A DNA stretch of 41,619 nucleotides from an uncultured Collinsella sp. (GTDB lineage Bacteria > Actinomycetota > Coriobacteriia > Coriobacteriales > Coriobacteriaceae), in the NCBI GenBank assembly GCA_958353395.1, contig CATWSG010000020.1, forward strand, positions 1-41,619. Direction: 5' to 3'. The notes beneath the pieces are model-generated. The model was not told the origin of the DNA and did no database searches. It saw only the letters and a program-made list of their open reading frames with translations. The position numbers and the translations under genes are program-made. Shown here piece after piece: positions 1 to 7,723 of this stretch. Positions within the stretch are counted from its first letter, which is position 1. Every line of letters begins with the position of its first letter.

Positions 1-26
1 ACCGAGCCGTACGCTTGAACTGAGAA

Positions 27-55
27 GGGGGAGGCCTCGCGGCCTCCCCCTTTTT
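27..55 (+). terminator. Rho-independent terminator of the gene upstream of the window
   Basis: A perfect 10-bp GC-rich stem (27-36 with 41-50) closes a TCGC tetraloop and is followed by five T residues at 51-55. This is a textbook intrinsic terminator for a plus-strand gene ending before the window. The remaining 120 bases up to coaE contain only its presumed promoter. Confidence 0.9.
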
Positions 56-122
56 ACGTTATATACACGTTGTACTTTGAGACCTAGTTCCCCCGTATGT
101 GCTCTTACTGTTTGGCTGTATT

Positions 123-153
123 TTGAGTCCTTCTAGTGTATTTGAGCGATAAT
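123..153 (+). promoter_or_regulatory. Possible coaE promoter
   Basis: TTGAGT at 123-128 and GATAAT at 148-153 resemble sigma-A -35 and -10 boxes, but the 19-base spacer is long. The position, about 30 bases before the coaE start and after a strong terminator, is right for a promoter. No transcript evidence is available. Confidence 0.35.
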
Positions 154-181
154 TACTCGCATTGGCGTTAGGGAGGGCTTG

Positions 182-823
182 ATGTTTACCGTATTTGTCT
201 TGGGCAATATTGCTTCGGGTAAGTCGACTGCCTGCCGCTATTTCGAATCTCGTGGCGCTATGCTAATCGATCTGGATGAGCTTGCAAAATCGCTGTATGT
301 TCCGGGCTCTGATACCGTCAATGCTCTCGCGGATGAATTCGGTTGGGACATTTTGGATGAGGATGGCGGCATTCGCCGCAACATCCTCGCTTCTCGAGCT
401 TTTGCTTCTCCTGATTCGGTCGCACGGCTCAATGGCATTGTGCATCCCGTTCTCATTGAACAGCTTTCGCTTAGGATTCTCGATCCGGTTTGTTGTACGG
501 TTTCATCTCCTCGTTATCGCTTTGCAGTGGTCGAGGTTTCTGCTCCGACTGGTTTTGAGGATGCATTTGGCTTGGCTGATGAAATTTTGGTCATCAGCGC
601 CCCTTTGTCAGTTCGTCGCGAGCGCGCTATTCAACGTGGCATGGAGCCATCTGATTTCGATGCCCGTTCTGCTTGCCAGCCCGAAGAGTCTGCGCTGTGC
701 AATCTCGCTACAACTGTGATTGACAATGCGGCAGACGATAACTCGCTCTTTGAACAACTGGACGCATGGCTTTCGCGCCATGGGTTCGGGGATGTAGTGG
801 ATAAGGAGGAGGCCGATGCCTAA
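182..823 (+). CDS. coaE: Dephospho-CoA kinase
   Basis: A cytoplasmic kinase that phosphorylates the ribose 3'-OH of dephospho-CoA, the last step of coenzyme A synthesis. The 213-residue length is normal for the family. The N-terminus carries the P-loop GNIASGKST (about residues 8-16), followed by the DLDELAK segment expected after it and the family-typical LNGIVHPVL region in the middle. I place the start at the ATG at 182 because GGGAGG (171-176) lies five bases upstream; an in-frame TTG at 179 would be too close to it. The last eight bases overlap the start of the transglycosylase gene, so the two are probably translationally coupled. Base composition is more AT-rich than that of the glycolytic genes further along. 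Confidence 0.93.
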   Translation: MFTVFVLGNIASGKSTACRYFESRGAMLIDLDELAKSLYVPGSDTVNALADEFGWDILDEDGGIRRNILASRAFASPDSVARLNGIVHPVLIEQLSLRILDPVCCTVSSPRYRFAVVEVSAPTGFEDAFGLADEILVISAPLSVRRERAIQRGMEPSDFDARSACQPEESALCNLATTVIDNAADDNSLFEQLDAWLSRHGFGDVVDKEEADA

Positions 824-1397
824 GACACGTTTCCTTACGTGGTATCGCCTTATACCGCTGGCTACCGTTTTTGCCTTCGGCCTTATCTCATTCGTTTACT
901 CGTATGCTCCTGCCGCTTTCTTTAAGCCGCTGTATCCGATTGACTACGAGGCGTATGTAAAGCAATCCAGTATTTCGCATAATCTGGATCCGTATCTGGT
1001 GTGCGCTGTCATTAAGTCTGAATCGAATTGGGATCCCGAGGCCGAGTCGAATCAGGGTGCTCAGGGATTGATGCAGCTGATGCCCGAGACTGCCCAGGAT
1101 ATGATCGCCAAGGGCCTTGTCGACGGTGGCGAGTATTCGGCCGACAACCTTAACGATCCGGCTACGAATATCGAGTTTGGCTGTGCGTATCTCTCGTATC
1201 TTCTAGCGTATTTTAACGGGTCGACTGACAGTGCCATTGCCGCCTATAACGCCGGCATGGGCAATGTCGACGGATGGGCGCAGCAGAGTACGTCGCTTCA
1301 TAATGCAATCACCTTTCCCGAGACGCAGGCGTATCTGATTCGTGTCAATAATGCCTGGGTTCGCTACAAGACCCTCTATCCCGATCGGTTCGTATAG
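816..1397 (+). CDS. Membrane-anchored lytic transglycosylase (SLT domain)
   Basis: A peptidoglycan lytic transglycosylase that would cleave the MurNAc-GlcNAc bond outside the membrane. Residues about 11-35 form one hydrophobic segment after a short basic start, so it is an N-terminal anchor or uncleaved signal. The SLT fold is clear: ESNWDPEA with the probable catalytic Glu69, then GAQGLMQLMPETA (81-93) and AYNAGMGNVDGW (143-154). At 193 residues it is a minimal single-domain enzyme of the Slt70/MltE type without a visible wall-binding domain. It overlaps coaE by 8 bases and has the ribosome site AAGGAGGA at 803-810. The linkage with coaE looks like an operon, not a functional pairing. Confidence 0.9.
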   Translation: MPKTRFLTWYRLIPLATVFAFGLISFVYSYAPAAFFKPLYPIDYEAYVKQSSISHNLDPYLVCAVIKSESNWDPEAESNQGAQGLMQLMPETAQDMIAKGLVDGGEYSADNLNDPATNIEFGCAYLSYLLAYFNGSTDSAIAAYNAGMGNVDGWAQQSTSLHNAITFPETQAYLIRVNNAWVRYKTLYPDRFV

Positions 1398-1448
1398 GAC
1401 TATGCCTGCCGCCTGCGTATACTGCAGATATATGAGTTAGGAGTATCC

Positions 1449-3689
1449 ATGGCGGAATTTGAAGTAGAACGCGTTGGTGGTGAACTTAAGCGCTTTGGCG
1501 TTGAAGGCTCTGACGTGCCGTTTAAGGCCGTGTCTCCATATGAGCCTGCCGGTTCCCAGCCTAAGGCCATTGAGTCGCTTGTGCAGGGCGTGAGGGACGG
1601 AGACCGCTATCAGGTTTTGTTGGGCGTGACTGGTTCGGGCAAGACCTTCACGATGGCAAAGACTATTGAGGCCCTGGGAAAGCCGACGCTGGTCATGGCT
1701 CCGAATAAAACGCTCGCCGCTCAGCTTGCGAGCGAGCTCAAAGAGTTCTTTCCCAATAACGCTGTGGTCTACTTCGTCTCGTACTACGACTACTATCAGC
1801 CCGAGGCGTATGTGCCGCAAAGCGATACATATATCGAGAAAGACTCCTCGATTAACGAAGAGGTCGAGATGCTGCGCCATCAGGCGACCGCGTCACTGCT
1901 CTCTCGACGTGATGTGATCGTTGTCGCATCGGTCTCGTGTATCTATGGCATTGGCTCTCCTGAGGACTATGCGGGTCTGGCTCCAAACGTCGACAAGAAG
2001 GTGCCGCTCGAGCGCGATGACTTTATCCATGCGCTTATCGACATTCAATATGATCGCAATGACTATGACCTGGCGCGTGGCACGTTCCGCGTGCGCGGCG
2101 ATGTTGTCGACGTGTATCCGCCTTATGCCGAGCATCCGTTGCGGTTTGAGTTCTTTGGCGACGAGGTCGAGCTGATTGCCGAGATCGATGAGGTCACCGG
2201 TGAGATGCTTCGTGAGTACGAGGCCATCCCCGTATGGCCGGCATCACACTACGTGACCGAGAAGCCGAAGGTCAAGGCTGCTCTGAAATCGATCAGCGAA
2301 GAGTGCGAGAAGCGCGTGGCGGAGCTCAAGGCGACCGACAAGTTGCTCGAGGCGCAGCGTCTGCAGCAGCGCACCGATTATGATCTTGAGATGCTCGAGA
2401 CGATGGGCTTTTGCAACGGCATCGAGAACTACTCGCGTCATCTGGACGGTCGCAAGCCAGGTGAGCCGCCGTTTACCCTAATCGATTACTTTCCCAAGGA
2501 TATGCTCTGCATCATCGATGAGAGCCATGTGACGGTGCCGCAGATTCGCGGCATGCACGAAGGTGACCGCTCGCGTAAGGTGACGCTGGTGGAACACGGT
2601 TTTCGCCTGCCCTCGGCGCTCGATAACCGCCCACTTCGTTTCGATGAGTTTGAGGCAAGGATACCCCAGTTTATCTATGTTTCGGCCACGCCGGGCGACT
2701 ACGAGCTGCGGGTGAGCCAAAACGATGTGGAGCAGATTATTCGTCCGACTGGCCTGCTCGACCCCAAGATTGACGTGCGTCCAGTTCGCGGCCAGATTGA
2801 CGATCTTGAGGACGAGATTCGCGAGCGCGTTGCCCGCAAGGAGCGCGTGCTGGTGACCACGTTGACCAAGCGCATGGCCGAGGACCTGACCGACCATCTG
2901 CTCGACGCGGGCATTAAGGTCAATTACATGCACTCTGATACGGCGACAATGGACCGTGTCGAGATCCTGCGAACGCTGCGCGAGGGCAAGATCGATGTTC
3001 TCGTTGGCATCAACCTGCTTCGCGAGGGCTTGGATCTCCCCGAGGTCTCACTGGTGGCAATTCTCGATGCCGATAAGGAAGGCTTCTTGCGCAACCGCCG
3101 TTCGCTGATTCAGACGATTGGCCGTGCGGCCCGTAACGCCGATGGTGAAGTCATCATGTATGCAGACGTTGTGACCGATTCGATGAAAGAGGCCATCGAG
3201 GAGACGCAGCGCCGTCGCGAGATTCAGATGGCATATAACGAAGAACATGGCATTGTGCCCAAGACAGTGCGCAAGGCCATCAACGACATCTCAAGTTTTA
3301 TTGCCGAGGCCGAAAAAACTGTGGGCTCCAAGGGACGCTCGAAGGGCGACTCTCTTGGTCATGGCGCATTCTATACGCCCGATGAGTCGGGCGAGGGCGG
3401 CGTGCCGGAAACGGTGGCGCCCGAGCAGACACTTGCGGAGCAGTTGGAAGAACTGCCGCATGACGAGCTTGTGCGGATTGTCGAAACCATGGAAGAGGAT
3501 ATGCGTAACGCTTCTGCCGCCATGGACTTTGAGGAGGCGGCGCGCCTGCGCGATGCCGTCGTTCAGATTCGGGCGATGCTCGAGGGCGCGTCTGAGGACG
3601 AGACGATCGAGCGCTTACGTTCACAGGCCCGCAAGGGTTCCACGTTCGCATCGGGCAGAAAACGCCAGGGTGCACGGTTTAAGAAATAG
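1449..3689 (+). CDS. uvrB: Excinuclease ABC subunit B
   Basis: The helicase-like damage-verification subunit of nucleotide excision repair. It is loaded by UvrA and then recruits UvrC for incision. Visible elements are Walker A GVTGSGKT (59-66), the beta-hairpin YYDYYQPEAY (112-121) that threads between the strands, the Walker B-like DESH, the late helicase motif QTIGRAAR, and a C-terminal UVR motif around AMDFEEAARLRD that contacts UvrC. At 746 residues it is longer than many UvrB proteins (about 660-700). The extra length is an N-terminal stretch of about 25 residues and a Gly/Glu-rich linker before the UVR motif. The start has TAGGAG at 1438-1443. A 51-base gap separates it from the preceding gene. 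I see no GAAC-N4-GTTC LexA box upstream. Confidence 0.97.
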   Translation: MAEFEVERVGGELKRFGVEGSDVPFKAVSPYEPAGSQPKAIESLVQGVRDGDRYQVLLGVTGSGKTFTMAKTIEALGKPTLVMAPNKTLAAQLASELKEFFPNNAVVYFVSYYDYYQPEAYVPQSDTYIEKDSSINEEVEMLRHQATASLLSRRDVIVVASVSCIYGIGSPEDYAGLAPNVDKKVPLERDDFIHALIDIQYDRNDYDLARGTFRVRGDVVDVYPPYAEHPLRFEFFGDEVELIAEIDEVTGEMLREYEAIPVWPASHYVTEKPKVKAALKSISEECEKRVAELKATDKLLEAQRLQQRTDYDLEMLETMGFCNGIENYSRHLDGRKPGEPPFTLIDYFPKDMLCIIDESHVTVPQIRGMHEGDRSRKVTLVEHGFRLPSALDNRPLRFDEFEARIPQFIYVSATPGDYELRVSQNDVEQIIRPTGLLDPKIDVRPVRGQIDDLEDEIRERVARKERVLVTTLTKRMAEDLTDHLLDAGIKVNYMHSDTATMDRVEILRTLREGKIDVLVGINLLREGLDLPEVSLVAILDADKEGFLRNRRSLIQTIGRAARNADGEVIMYADVVTDSMKEAIEETQRRREIQMAYNEEHGIVPKTVRKAINDISSFIAEAEKTVGSKGRSKGDSLGHGAFYTPDESGEGGVPETVAPEQTLAEQLEELPHDELVRIVETMEEDMRNASAAMDFEEAARLRDAVVQIRAMLEGASEDETIERLRSQARKGSTFASGRKRQGARFKK

Positions 3690-3692
3690 CGA

Positions 3693-3734
3693 ACAGGCCC
3701 CGAGTTCCCTGTGGAGCTCGGGGCCTGTGTCTTT
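3693..3734. terminator. Terminator between convergent uvrB and the COG2509 gene
   Basis: A perfect 12-bp stem (3693-3704 with 3717-3728) with a 12-base loop begins four bases after the uvrB stop and is followed by GTGTCTTTT. The T tract favours termination on the plus strand. The opposite side has only a broken T tract, but the position between converging genes suits two-way use. Confidence 0.85.
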
Positions 3735-3754
3735 TGCGCACTGGAATTCGTGCG

Positions 3755-5395
3755 TTAGAGGTCTGCAATCAGGGCTTCGGCACAACGGATGCCGTCGGTG
3801 GCCGCGCTCATGATGCCGCCAGCATATCCAGCTCCCTCACCACAAGGGTAGAGGCCCGGGGTCGACACGGCATGGCACGTTCGGTCTCGGGTGACAGTGG
3901 CAGGTGAGCTCGAACGAGTCTCCACGCCGGTAAGAACGGCATCGGGGCGGTCGTAGCCTCGTAGCTTTTTTCCGAGTAGGGGAAGTCCCAGGCGGAGCGA
4001 CTCGACGATATGCTGCGGCAGGGCTTCGTCAATTGCCGTCCAGGTCACACCGAGCGGATAGGTGGGCTTTACCTTTCCGGGCGCCTTGCTGGCGCGTCCT
4101 GCGAGGAAATCTCCGACGAGTTGTGCCGGTGCGTTCCAGTTGGAACCGCCTAGGCGATAGGCGGCCGCCTCGCAGGCGCGCTGGAGCTCGATGCCGGCGA
4201 GCGGGTCATCGTTGGGAAGGTCCTCAGGCGTGACGTTAACGAGCAGGGCGGCGTTTGCGTTGCGTCCGTCGCGGGCATTGAGGCTGGCGCCGTTGACGCA
4301 CAGGTGGCCCTGCTCGGAAGAGGCGGCGACAACCTGCCCGCCGGGGCACATGCAAAACGAGAACACGCTGCGGCCGTTGGGAAGATGGGCGACGAGCTTG
4401 TAGGGGGCTGCTCCGAGGGCAGGATGTCCCGCCAAGGCTCCATATTGGGCTCGGTCGATGTCGCGCTGCGGATGCTCGATGCGAACGCCCATGGCAAAGG
4501 TCTTTTGTGCGAGGGCCACGTTGTGGTCCTTAAGGAGCTCAAAAATATCGCGAGCAGAATGCCCGCAGGCGAGGATGAGGTGCTTTGTCTCGATTGGCTC
4601 GTAAGCGGCGTCTTGGGACGATTGGACATCAATACCGGTGATGGCGCCAGACGCGTCGATGTGAATGTCGACGAGCTTTGTTCGATAACGGACGATACCT
4701 CCGAGCTGCTCGATGCGCTGGGATATAGCGGTGACAACCGTGGGAAGGATGTCGGAGCCAATGTGCGGCTTGGCATCCCACAGAATATCGCGGGGCGCAC
4801 CCGCCTCGACGAAGGTTTCGAGGATAAGGCGATGGGCGGGATTTTTTGTTCCCGTATTGAGCTTGCCGTCCGAGAAGGTCCCCGCGCCGCCCAGACCAAA
4901 CTGGATATTACTCTCGGGGTCGAGGATGCGCTCCTTTAGAAAGAGGTCGATCGCATGCGAGCGGCGAAATGCCGGGTCGCCGCGCTCGATGAGCAAGGGC
5001 TTAAGACCTGCTTCGGCGAGCGTTAGCGCGGCGAAAAGGCCAGCGCATCCGGCACCGACAACGACAGGGCGTTCTTGAGGTGCGTCGGAGACGGGGGTGG
5101 GGAATGAAGACCCATCGTCTTTTATCGCGCGTACGCGCGAGCGGTCACGCTCGGAAACGCTGTCGACCGCTTCTCGCTCGAGGTGGGGACTGGTCAGCTC
5201 AACACGAAAGCTCAGGATAAAATGGACGTCTCGTTTTTTGCGAGCGTCGATTGACTTGCGGTGGAGCTCGATGGACTTGATCTCGGAGTCTTTGCAACGT
5301 AGGACGCGCTTGGCGACTCGCTTGCCAACAATGAGGCAGGCATTTTCATCGCCGGCTTCATCGAGCGACGCGTTGACTTGGGTGATTTCAATCAT
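3755..5395 (-). CDS. FAD-dependent dehydrogenase, COG2509 family
   Basis: A predicted cytoplasmic flavoprotein of the family annotated as NAD(FAD)-utilising dehydrogenase; its substrate is unknown. A short N-terminal domain (about 100 residues) precedes the dinucleotide fold VVVGAGCAGLFAAL. The family hallmarks GLGGAGTFSDGKLNTGTKN, the AKPHIGSDILP segment, CPGGQVVAA and the terminal GEGAGYAGGIMSAA FAD-contact region are all present. I place the start at the ATG at 5395-5393, giving 546 residues, because AAGGAG precedes it. A longer open frame upstream would run over a terminator. It is separated by that terminator from the other flavoprotein gene, so it probably has its own promoter or relies on readthrough. 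Confidence 0.85.
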   Translation of the reverse strand: MIEITQVNASLDEAGDENACLIVGKRVAKRVLRCKDSEIKSIELHRKSIDARKKRDVHFILSFRVELTSPHLEREAVDSVSERDRSRVRAIKDDGSSFPTPVSDAPQERPVVVGAGCAGLFAALTLAEAGLKPLLIERGDPAFRRSHAIDLFLKERILDPESNIQFGLGGAGTFSDGKLNTGTKNPAHRLILETFVEAGAPRDILWDAKPHIGSDILPTVVTAISQRIEQLGGIVRYRTKLVDIHIDASGAITGIDVQSSQDAAYEPIETKHLILACGHSARDIFELLKDHNVALAQKTFAMGVRIEHPQRDIDRAQYGALAGHPALGAAPYKLVAHLPNGRSVFSFCMCPGGQVVAASSEQGHLCVNGASLNARDGRNANAALLVNVTPEDLPNDDPLAGIELQRACEAAAYRLGGSNWNAPAQLVGDFLAGRASKAPGKVKPTYPLGVTWTAIDEALPQHIVESLRLGLPLLGKKLRGYDRPDAVLTGVETRSSSPATVTRDRTCHAVSTPGLYPCGEGAGYAGGIMSAATDGIRCAEALIADL

Positions 5396-5412
5396 CGAGG
5401 TCTCCTTAGAGG

Positions 5413-5445
5413 CAAGAAAGAGGCCGTCCGGTATCCCAGACGGCC
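5413..5445 (-). terminator. Minus-strand terminator between the two flavoprotein genes
   Basis: On the minus strand GGCCGTC pairs with GACGGCC and an inner GG with CC around a GATA loop (5422-5445), followed by TCTTTCTT. It lies between the end of the HI0933-family gene and the ribosome site of the next minus-strand gene. It therefore probably ends the mrp transcription unit. Confidence 0.75.
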
Positions 5446-5475
5446 CGAATGCGTTTTTGATTATAGACTGCGCGG

Positions 5476-6747
5476 CTACAGGCTGCTTGCAGCGCGAATG
5501 CCCGAGAGCCATGCCCACGCAAGGTTAAAGCCTCCGCAATCGGCGTCGATGTCGAGCGCTTCGCCGCAGACGTAAAGCGGGGTGTCGACAACGCTGCGCG
5601 CGCGTAGACTGGGTGTTGAGATGCTCTCGACAGATACGCCACCACGCGTGACCTGCGCCGAGCGCTCCTCGGCGGTTCCTTCGACGAGCAACTTAAAATG
5701 CTTGAGGATCGAGACCAGGTGGATGACATCGTTGGAGCCTGGATGGCACTGCTCGAACGCTGTGCAGACGACGCGGGAGAGTTGCGGGGCGAGCATGCCG
5801 TCGAGCCAACGGGGATCGCGGGGCGAAAAGCCGCCGAGCAGCTTAACGCGCCGGTTAAGCATATCGAGCAACTCGTCTTTAGAGAGGTCGGGGAAAACGT
5901 CGAGCAGGATCGTATCGCCGCGCTGGATACGACGGGAGAGGTTGAAGACAGCGACGCCCGAGATCCCGAAGGTTCGAAACAGGACTTCACCGTCTTCGTG
6001 CCAGAGCTCATTATGATTGCGGGCGAGCGTCAAGCGGGCGCGGACGCGCAGGCCGTCCAACGTCTTGAGTGCCGCCCGATCGCCGACGACCGTTGCCGAT
6101 ACGGGGCAGAGGATGGGGCGCAGCGAAGTGAGGGGGAGGCGAAACGTATCGGCGATACCAGTGGGGTTGCCACCCGTGGCGATAATTACGGCATGTGTCT
6201 GCAGGGCCTCGTTCTTGCGAGGGACATCGGCGAGCGCTTTCCGAAGCGAGCGGAGCTCCGATTTTCGGTCGTCGTGCTTTTTTGCCTTGAGCGCCCGCGC
6301 TGGACGGTCTATTTGGAGTGCCCAGCCTTCGGAAGCTTTGTGCGCCGAGGCAACGTTGGCTCCGCAGATTAAGGTGATACCTAGGCGGTCGCAAACGTTG
6401 AGAAGCGCGTCGCGCACCGATTCGGCGCGAAGGGAGCGCGGGTACAGTCGGCCTTCCTCGGAGGTTGTCATGATGCCCAGCGAGGAGAAGAAACCCATAA
6501 GCTCTTGTTCGGGCCGGGGGCCCATAACGGATTCAACGAATGCGGGGTGGTTATACCGCTGTTGATCAATCGATTCGTTGGAGAGGTTGCAGCGGCCGTT
6601 GCCGGTCGCAAGGAGCTTAAGGCCGCAGGCGACATCGCGCTCAACGATGCAGACGCTTTTGCCAGCGCGTGCGGCCGTAATCGCGGCGGCGAGGCCTGAA
6701 GCCCCGCCGCCGATTACCAGGACGTCATAGAAGGCGCTCGTGTTCAC
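5476..6747 (-). CDS. HI0933/YhiN-family flavoprotein (BaiN-like)
   Basis: A predicted NAD(P)/FAD-dependent oxidoreductase of the HI0933-like family, 423 residues. The N-terminus has the dinucleotide fold VIGGGASGLAAAI followed by the family signature LLATGNGRCNLSN, and the C-terminus has GGVSVESI and the FAD-binding segment ending GGFNLAWAW. Members include BaiN, implicated in bile-acid reduction, but the sequence alone does not give the substrate. The start is a GTG directly after the mrp stop codon with no gap, so the two genes are very probably co-translated. An iron-sulfur carrier next to a flavin oxidoreductase may be meaningful, but that is inference. Confidence 0.87.
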   Translation of the reverse strand: MNTSAFYDVLVIGGGASGLAAAITAARAGKSVCIVERDVACGLKLLATGNGRCNLSNESIDQQRYNHPAFVESVMGPRPEQELMGFFSSLGIMTTSEEGRLYPRSLRAESVRDALLNVCDRLGITLICGANVASAHKASEGWALQIDRPARALKAKKHDDRKSELRSLRKALADVPRKNEALQTHAVIIATGGNPTGIADTFRLPLTSLRPILCPVSATVVGDRAALKTLDGLRVRARLTLARNHNELWHEDGEVLFRTFGISGVAVFNLSRRIQRGDTILLDVFPDLSKDELLDMLNRRVKLLGGFSPRDPRWLDGMLAPQLSRVVCTAFEQCHPGSNDVIHLVSILKHFKLLVEGTAEERSAQVTRGGVSVESISTPSLRARSVVDTPLYVCGEALDIDADCGGFNLAWAWLSGIRAASSL

Positions 6748-7578
6748 TTAGGCCTCGTCGGTCTCGTGCGGGGTAATAGCCTCGACGGCAGAGACTGCCT
6801 TGGGCAACATGCCATCGGGCAGCGCGGTCTCGACCTCGCCCTTATCGCAGGCCTCGGCGAGTGCCGGATTAATGGGAAGCGTGCCCAAGATGTCGAGGTT
6901 ATAGCGCTCTGCGACCTCGGGGAGCTTGCTCTTGCCAAAGACCTCGATCTTCTTGCCGCAGTCGGGGCACTCAATATAGCTCATGTTCTCGACGATGCCC
7001 AGAATGGGGACGTTCATCTTCTCGGCCATGTTGACCGCCTTGGCGACGATCATCGAGACCAGATCCTGCGGGCTCGTGACGATGACGATGCCGTCGACGG
7101 GCAGTGACTGGAAGACGGTGAGTGCGACGTCGCCTGTTCCCGGAGGCATGTCGACCAGCAGGTAGTCGATGGGGCCCCACGAGGTCTCGCTCCAGAACTG
7201 CCTGATGGCGCCTGCGATGACCGGACCGCGCCAAAGGACGGGGTCGGTCTCGTTTTGGAGCAGAAGGTTGGAGCTCATGACCTTGACGCCGTGCTCGGAG
7301 ATTTCAGGCAGCATGAGGTTGCCAAGGGCATGGACGTGGCGTCCGCTCATACCGAACATCTTGGGGATAGAGGGACCGGTGATGTCGGCATCGAGGACGC
7401 CGACCTTGTGGCCGTGACGGGCAAGCTCGGTGGCGATGGCACCGGTGACAAACGACTTGCCGACACCGCCCTTGCCGGAAAGCACGGCGATGACGCGTTT
7501 GACCTCGGACAGCGTATTCTCCTCAAATTGCGACGGCGACGTTTGTCCGCCGGCGGCCTGTGCGTGCTCGCAACCCAT
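6748..7578 (-). CDS. Mrp/Nbp35-type iron-sulfur cluster carrier ATPase
   Basis: A cytoplasmic P-loop NTPase that carries [4Fe-4S] clusters to target apoproteins. It has the deviant Walker A motif SGKGGVGKS (34-42), switch segments DADITGPSIP and DMPPGTGD, and the cluster-bridging CPDC motif (Cys204 and Cys207). Several further cysteine and histidine residues lie at the very N-terminus (MGCEH). I chose the start at 7578 because AAAGGAG lies seven bases upstream, giving 276 residues; a longer frame upstream lacks a ribosome site. It abuts the HI0933-family flavoprotein gene. Confidence 0.93.
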   Translation of the reverse strand: MGCEHAQAAGGQTSPSQFEENTLSEVKRVIAVLSGKGGVGKSFVTGAIATELARHGHKVGVLDADITGPSIPKMFGMSGRHVHALGNLMLPEISEHGVKVMSSNLLLQNETDPVLWRGPVIAGAIRQFWSETSWGPIDYLLVDMPPGTGDVALTVFQSLPVDGIVIVTSPQDLVSMIVAKAVNMAEKMNVPILGIVENMSYIECPDCGKKIEVFGKSKLPEVAERYNLDILGTLPINPALAEACDKGEVETALPDGMLPKAVSAVEAITPHETDEA

Positions 7579-7723
7579 GTATGACTCCTTTGTATATGTT
7601 GGGGCCGGGGCCCCGCGATGTGACACGAGCGTCATTGTACCCTCGTTTGCGAGCGGGAGTCATTTGCGATGCATTTGGGCCGAACGTGCTTGCAATACGA
7701 TGGGCCCAAGCGAATGGGTGGGC

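Noticed and set aside
1398..1448. A LexA box or clear promoter for uvrB
   Set aside because: No GAAC-N4-GTTC pattern; TATACT at 1418-1423 has no acceptable -35 partner, so I left it out.
7676..7708. TTGGGCC/GGCCCAA inverted repeat after the LtaS-like gene as a terminator
   Set aside because: The loop is about 20 bases and there is no T run on the relevant strand.
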